DNA from: Mycobacterium simiae
Lineage (GTDB): Bacteria; Actinomycetota; Actinomycetes; Mycobacteriales; Mycobacteriaceae
Reading direction: 5' to 3'
Length of the DNA stretch: 64,000 nucleotides
NCBI RefSeq assembly: GCF_008370645.1
Contig: NZ_VTZN01000002.1
Span: forward strand, 16,182 to 80,181
Part shown: one piece after another, positions 61,746 to 64,000 of the stretch
Layout: each line of letters starts with the position of its first letter
Position numbering within the stretch: position 1 is the stretch's first letter
Made by a program: the position numbers and the translations under genes
Notes under the pieces: model-generated
Told to the model about the DNA's origin: nothing
The model's input: only the letters and a program-made list of their open reading frames with translations
Databases searched by the model: none

Positions 61746-62180
61746 ATGACTATCGCAGACGTCGGTAACGGGACTTATCACTGCGATGGTGCGCAGATCC
61801 GTGCGCACTGCCGTGCCCTGGCCACAGTGGTGACTGTCCGAGGCGAGATCGATGCGGTCAACGTCGACCGGGTGGGCGAATACATACGGCGTTTCATCCT
61901 TGGGAACAACCCAGTAGTGCTGGACATGAGTGACGTCAGTTACTTCTCCGCTGCCGGCATCTCGCTTTTGCACATGCTCGACGAGGCGTGCGCCGCCACC
62001 GGGGTGCAATGGCTATTGGTCGCCAACCCGGCCATCAAAGAGCAATTGGGCTACGGCCGTGACGGCGACGGCCCCCTGTTCCCGATTACCGGCTCGGTCC
62101 ACGAGGCGCTGCGCGACCTCGCCGAAGCCATCGCCAGCCGACGTCAGCTGGTCCTCCCGTTGATCCGGAAGACGGCTTAG
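61746..62180 (+). CDS. STAS-domain anti-anti-sigma factor (Rv0516c-like)
   Basis: 144 aa. The STAS fold is seen in LATVVTVRGEIDAVNVDRVG, then NNPVVLDMSDVSYFSAAGIS (the phosphorylatable Ser of SpoIIAA-like proteins is in the FSAAGIS helix start) and WLLVANPAIKEQLG. In M. tuberculosis the ortholog takes part in osmosensory signalling downstream of the kinase PknD and is phosphorylated at Thr2; Thr2 is present here (MTIADVG). It shares 95 bp at its 3' end with the convergent membrane gene. In H37Rv a 13E12-repeat gene lies between them and is missing here. Confidence 0.88.
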   Translation: MTIADVGNGTYHCDGAQIRAHCRALATVVTVRGEIDAVNVDRVGEYIRRFILGNNPVVLDMSDVSYFSAAGISLLHMLDEACAATGVQWLLVANPAIKEQLGYGRDGDGPLFPITGSVHEALRDLAEAIASRRQLVLPLIRKTA

Positions 62181-62412
62181 AGCGCCGCAACCTGACGATC
62201 CCCACGACCGCGAACACGCCGGCGACCGTCGCCGACAGCAGTGTCAACACCAGTAGTTGCGGGTGATAGATCACCGACACGGTGACCGGTTGGCCGTCGG
62301 CAACCGGGCCCACGGCGACGGTCGACCGGGTGTGCGACCAGCTCACTGCGGCGGCCACCACCGCGGTCATCGCTAAGACCAGCTCGACGACAGCCCGGTA
62401 CCGGGTGGTCAC
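62086..62412 (-). CDS. Small two-TM membrane protein (Rv0514-like)
   Basis: 108 aa. Helices near residues 9-27 (VELVLAMTAVVAAAVSWSHT) and 52-72 (QLLVLTLLSATVAGVFAVVG); the loop between carries VAVGPVADGQPVTVSVIYHP. The tail is basic. GTG start overlaps the Rv0513-like stop (GTGA). The last 31 codons overlap antisense the 3' end of the STAS gene, so its natural end may have been extended. Function unknown. Confidence 0.75.
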   Translation of the reverse strand: MTTRYRAVVELVLAMTAVVAAAVSWSHTRSTVAVGPVADGQPVTVSVIYHPQLLVLTLLSATVAGVFAVVGIVRLRRSKPSSGSTGGPADVGWRWLRRGRAAPRGPSR

Positions 62413-62948
62413 AGCGCCGACTCCGGATCCGCCTCATCGTCGGGCTGCATGTGGGGCACCACACGCTCCGCTACCAGTGGAGTCAGCGCGGCCCGCAGCT
62501 GACGATGCCGCCGCGCCCAAGCTTGGGCGGTACGGCCCCCGGTGAGCTTCAGACCGATGCCCACTCGGCCGCGCGGCACGCCAACCAGCTCGCCGAGCGC
62601 CCGAGCCGACTGCCACCTGGCCAATGGCTTGCCGGACGCCACCGAATTCTCCGGCTCCGGAAACACCTTGAGGATTTCGGACACCAAGATCGTCTCGGTG
62701 CCCTGGCGCAGCGCGTCCTCGGTTAGCTCAACCGAGGTGTGGATTCGCGCCGCCTTTACCTGCAGCGACACGAACACCGACACCATGACAAGAAAAATCA
62801 ACGGAGTGATCAGCTGCACGCCCGCGCCAGTGGACTTTTCGATCACCATGATCGACACCGCCGCGGCCGGGCCTGCCAGCACCCAGTACCAGCTGGCACC
62901 CGGCTCGTAAAACAACGGCTTGGTCTTGGTTTCCCCCGCTGATGTCAT
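62409..62948 (-). CDS. DUF3093-like membrane protein (Rv0513-like)
   Basis: 179 aa with two membrane helices near residues 22-38 and 46-64 (WYWVLAGPAAAVSIMVIEKS, LITPLIFLVMVSVFVSLQVK), then a soluble domain: VELTEDALRQGTETILVSEI, VASGKPLARWQSARALGELV and GLKLTGGRTAQAWARRHRQL. This is the DUF3093 pattern, found next to hemB in actinobacteria. The start ATG 62948 is 11 bp after hemB, so it is in the heme operon. Function unknown. Confidence 0.83.
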   Translation of the reverse strand: MTSAGETKTKPLFYEPGASWYWVLAGPAAAVSIMVIEKSTGAGVQLITPLIFLVMVSVFVSLQVKAARIHTSVELTEDALRQGTETILVSEILKVFPEPENSVASGKPLARWQSARALGELVGVPRGRVGIGLKLTGGRTAQAWARRHRQLRAALTPLVAERVVPHMQPDDEADPESAL

Positions 62949-62959
62949 GTGAGCCTCCG

Positions 62960-63949
62960 TCACGAAAGCCAAGTAGCCGCATCGGCAGCCCAATAGGTGA
63001 GCACGATGTCCGCCCCGGCCCGCCGGATGCTGGTCAGCGACTCCAAGGCAGCCGCCCTCTGATCGATCCACCCGTTTGCCGCAGCCGCACATATCATCGC
63101 GTACTCCCCCGACACCTGGTAGGCGGCCACCGGCACCGTCGAATCAGCCGCAGCTGCAGCCACGATGTCTAGGTAACCCATCGCGGGTTTGACCATCACG
63201 ATATCGGCGCCCTCGTCGAGATCGAGCTTAATTTCGCGCAGCGCCTCCCGGGCGTTGCCGGGCTCCTGCTGGTAGGTGCGCCGGTCGCCGGACAGCCTGC
63301 AGCCCACCGCCTCCCGAAACGGGCCATAGAAGGCCGAGGCGAATTTGGCGGCGTAGGCCAGAATCACCACGTCGGCGTGGCCGGCGGCGTCCAAACCGTC
63401 GCGGATCGCACCCACTTGGCCATCCATCATTCCACTCGGACCGACCACGTGTGCGCCTGAGTCTGCCTGTGCTACAGCCAGTTTCACGTATGCAGCCACG
63501 GTAGCGTCGTTGTCGACTCGGCCCGACGCATCCAACACCCCGCAGTGCCCGTGGGCGGTGAATTCATCCAGGCAGGTGTCAGCCATCAACACCGTTGCCT
63601 CGCCGAGATCCTTGGCCAGGTCTCGCAGCGCGCCGTTGAGGATGCCATCCGGGTTGGCGCCAGCCGAACCAACCGCGTCCTTGTCCTGGTCACGTGGCAC
63701 GCCGAACAGCATCAGCCCGCCGACTCCCGCGGCGACCGCGGCCGCGGCCGCGCTGCGCAGCGAATCGCGGGTGTGCTGTACCACCCCCGGCATAGCTGCG
63801 ATCGGCCGCGGTTCGTCGATACCGTCGGCGACGAACATCGGCAGCACCAAATGCCTTGGCTCCAAGGAGGTTTGCGCCACCAGACGGCGCATCGGGGCGG
63901 TGGAACGAAGCCGGCGCGGCCGCTGTCGCGGGTAGCCGCCGACGCTCAT
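62960..63949 (-). CDS. hemB: Delta-aminolevulinic acid dehydratase HemB
   Basis: 329 aa, the usual length. It condenses two 5-aminolevulinate molecules to porphobilinogen in the cytoplasm. Schiff-base lysines are K202 in YAAKFASAFYGPFRE and K254 in IVMVKPAMGYLD; the metal loop is MADTCLDEFTAHGHCGVLD, which has only two Cys and favours Mg rather than full Zn sites. LEPRHLVLPMFVADGIDEPR is the first strand. Start at ATG 63949 (MSVGGYPRQRPRRLRS). The remaining 51 bp to the window edge should belong to hemD, but no conserved part is included. Confidence 0.96.
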   Translation of the reverse strand: MSVGGYPRQRPRRLRSTAPMRRLVAQTSLEPRHLVLPMFVADGIDEPRPIAAMPGVVQHTRDSLRSAAAAAVAAGVGGLMLFGVPRDQDKDAVGSAGANPDGILNGALRDLAKDLGEATVLMADTCLDEFTAHGHCGVLDASGRVDNDATVAAYVKLAVAQADSGAHVVGPSGMMDGQVGAIRDGLDAAGHADVVILAYAAKFASAFYGPFREAVGCRLSGDRRTYQQEPGNAREALREIKLDLDEGADIVMVKPAMGYLDIVAAAAADSTVPVAAYQVSGEYAMICAAAANGWIDQRAAALESLTSIRRAGADIVLTYWAADAATWLS

Positions 63950-63971
63950 GAGCGGCGACCTGGGGGCACCG

Positions 63972-63983
63972 CCCGCTTGCGGG
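63972..63983. repeat. CCCGC-TT-GCGGG hairpin near the right edge
   Basis: A short perfect stem (five base pairs, TT loop) sits within GGGGGCACCGCCCGCTTGCG, about 22 bp upstream of the hemB start on the minus strand. Sequences of the type GTCCCCCGCAAGCGGGGGCACC are, as I remember, dispersed in several mycobacterial genomes. It may be one such copy within the hemD-hemB junction. Confidence 0.4.
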
Positions 63984-64000
63984 GGACTGCGCCCGGCTGC

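Overview
The window is about 64 kb of GC-rich chromosome from a slow-growing Mycobacterium close to the M. tuberculosis complex. The evidence is an almost gene-for-gene match, in reverse orientation, to the segment I know as Rv0557 down to Rv0512 of M. tuberculosis H37Rv, together with a PE_PGRS gene, a PPE gene and mycobacterial envelope and redox genes. It is not an ordinary H37Rv-like copy. There is no toxin-antitoxin pair between fadD8 and menB, no PE_PGRS gene beside fabH, and no 13E12 element beside the STAS gene. The amidohydrolase before menC has collapsed to 64 codons, and a large accessory block interrupts the right half. H37Rv comparisons are from memory, not from a search. No rRNA, tRNA, CRISPR array or intact insertion sequence was seen.

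Left part (1-25 kb): a truncated GT4 mannosyltransferase, a membrane protein, then menD-bpoC-menC on the minus strand. A long plus-strand run follows: fadD8, menB, an SDR, a DinB-like protein, a glyoxalase-fold protein, the phosphate permease pitA, two small proteins, menE, a membrane protein and an amino-acid permease. Next come two small nucleotide-sugar/dolichol-type genes, a Pro/Thr/Gly-rich membrane protein, an integral membrane protein, galE3, the MTA phosphorylase, menA and fabH. Most enzymes of menaquinone synthesis (MenD, MenC, MenE, MenB, MenA) therefore lie within 24 kb.

Middle (25-34 kb): a MinD-like ATPase, then a minus-strand run read as hemL, phosphoglycerate-mutase-like, thioredoxin-like lipoprotein, ccdA, resB, ccsA. 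Each gene overlaps the next by a few bases. This is the System II cytochrome c maturation pathway coupled to heme precursor synthesis. A PDZ-domain relic and a damaged stress-protein gene lie just upstream of hemL.

Accessory region (34-56 kb): a coupled four-gene cassette (DoxX/DoxD-like membrane protein, acyl-CoA-dehydrogenase-like flavoprotein, PhnD-like binding protein without signal peptide, radical SAM protein) lies beside a gabP-type permease. An island follows with a type II NADH dehydrogenase, a carotenoid-desaturase-like FAD gene broken by one stop codon, an isoprenylcysteine-methyltransferase-like membrane protein and a divergent MerR regulator with a 17-bp perfect palindrome. It continues with fragments of a P-type ATPase and a PPE gene, a PE_PGRS gene, a PPE gene, a CtpF-like cation ATPase and a tandem universal stress protein with a DosR-like box. 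A methyltransferase and a decayed SsuD monooxygenase close the region.

Right end (56-64 kb): envelope acyl-transfer genes (Tat-exported esterase, acyltransferase-SGNH fusion, GDSL lipase, second acyltransferase), a STAS anti-anti-sigma factor, two small membrane proteins and hemB. The most promising unexplained features are the 34.8-38.7 kb cassette, the hairpin inside the 5' end of resB, and the rearranged island.
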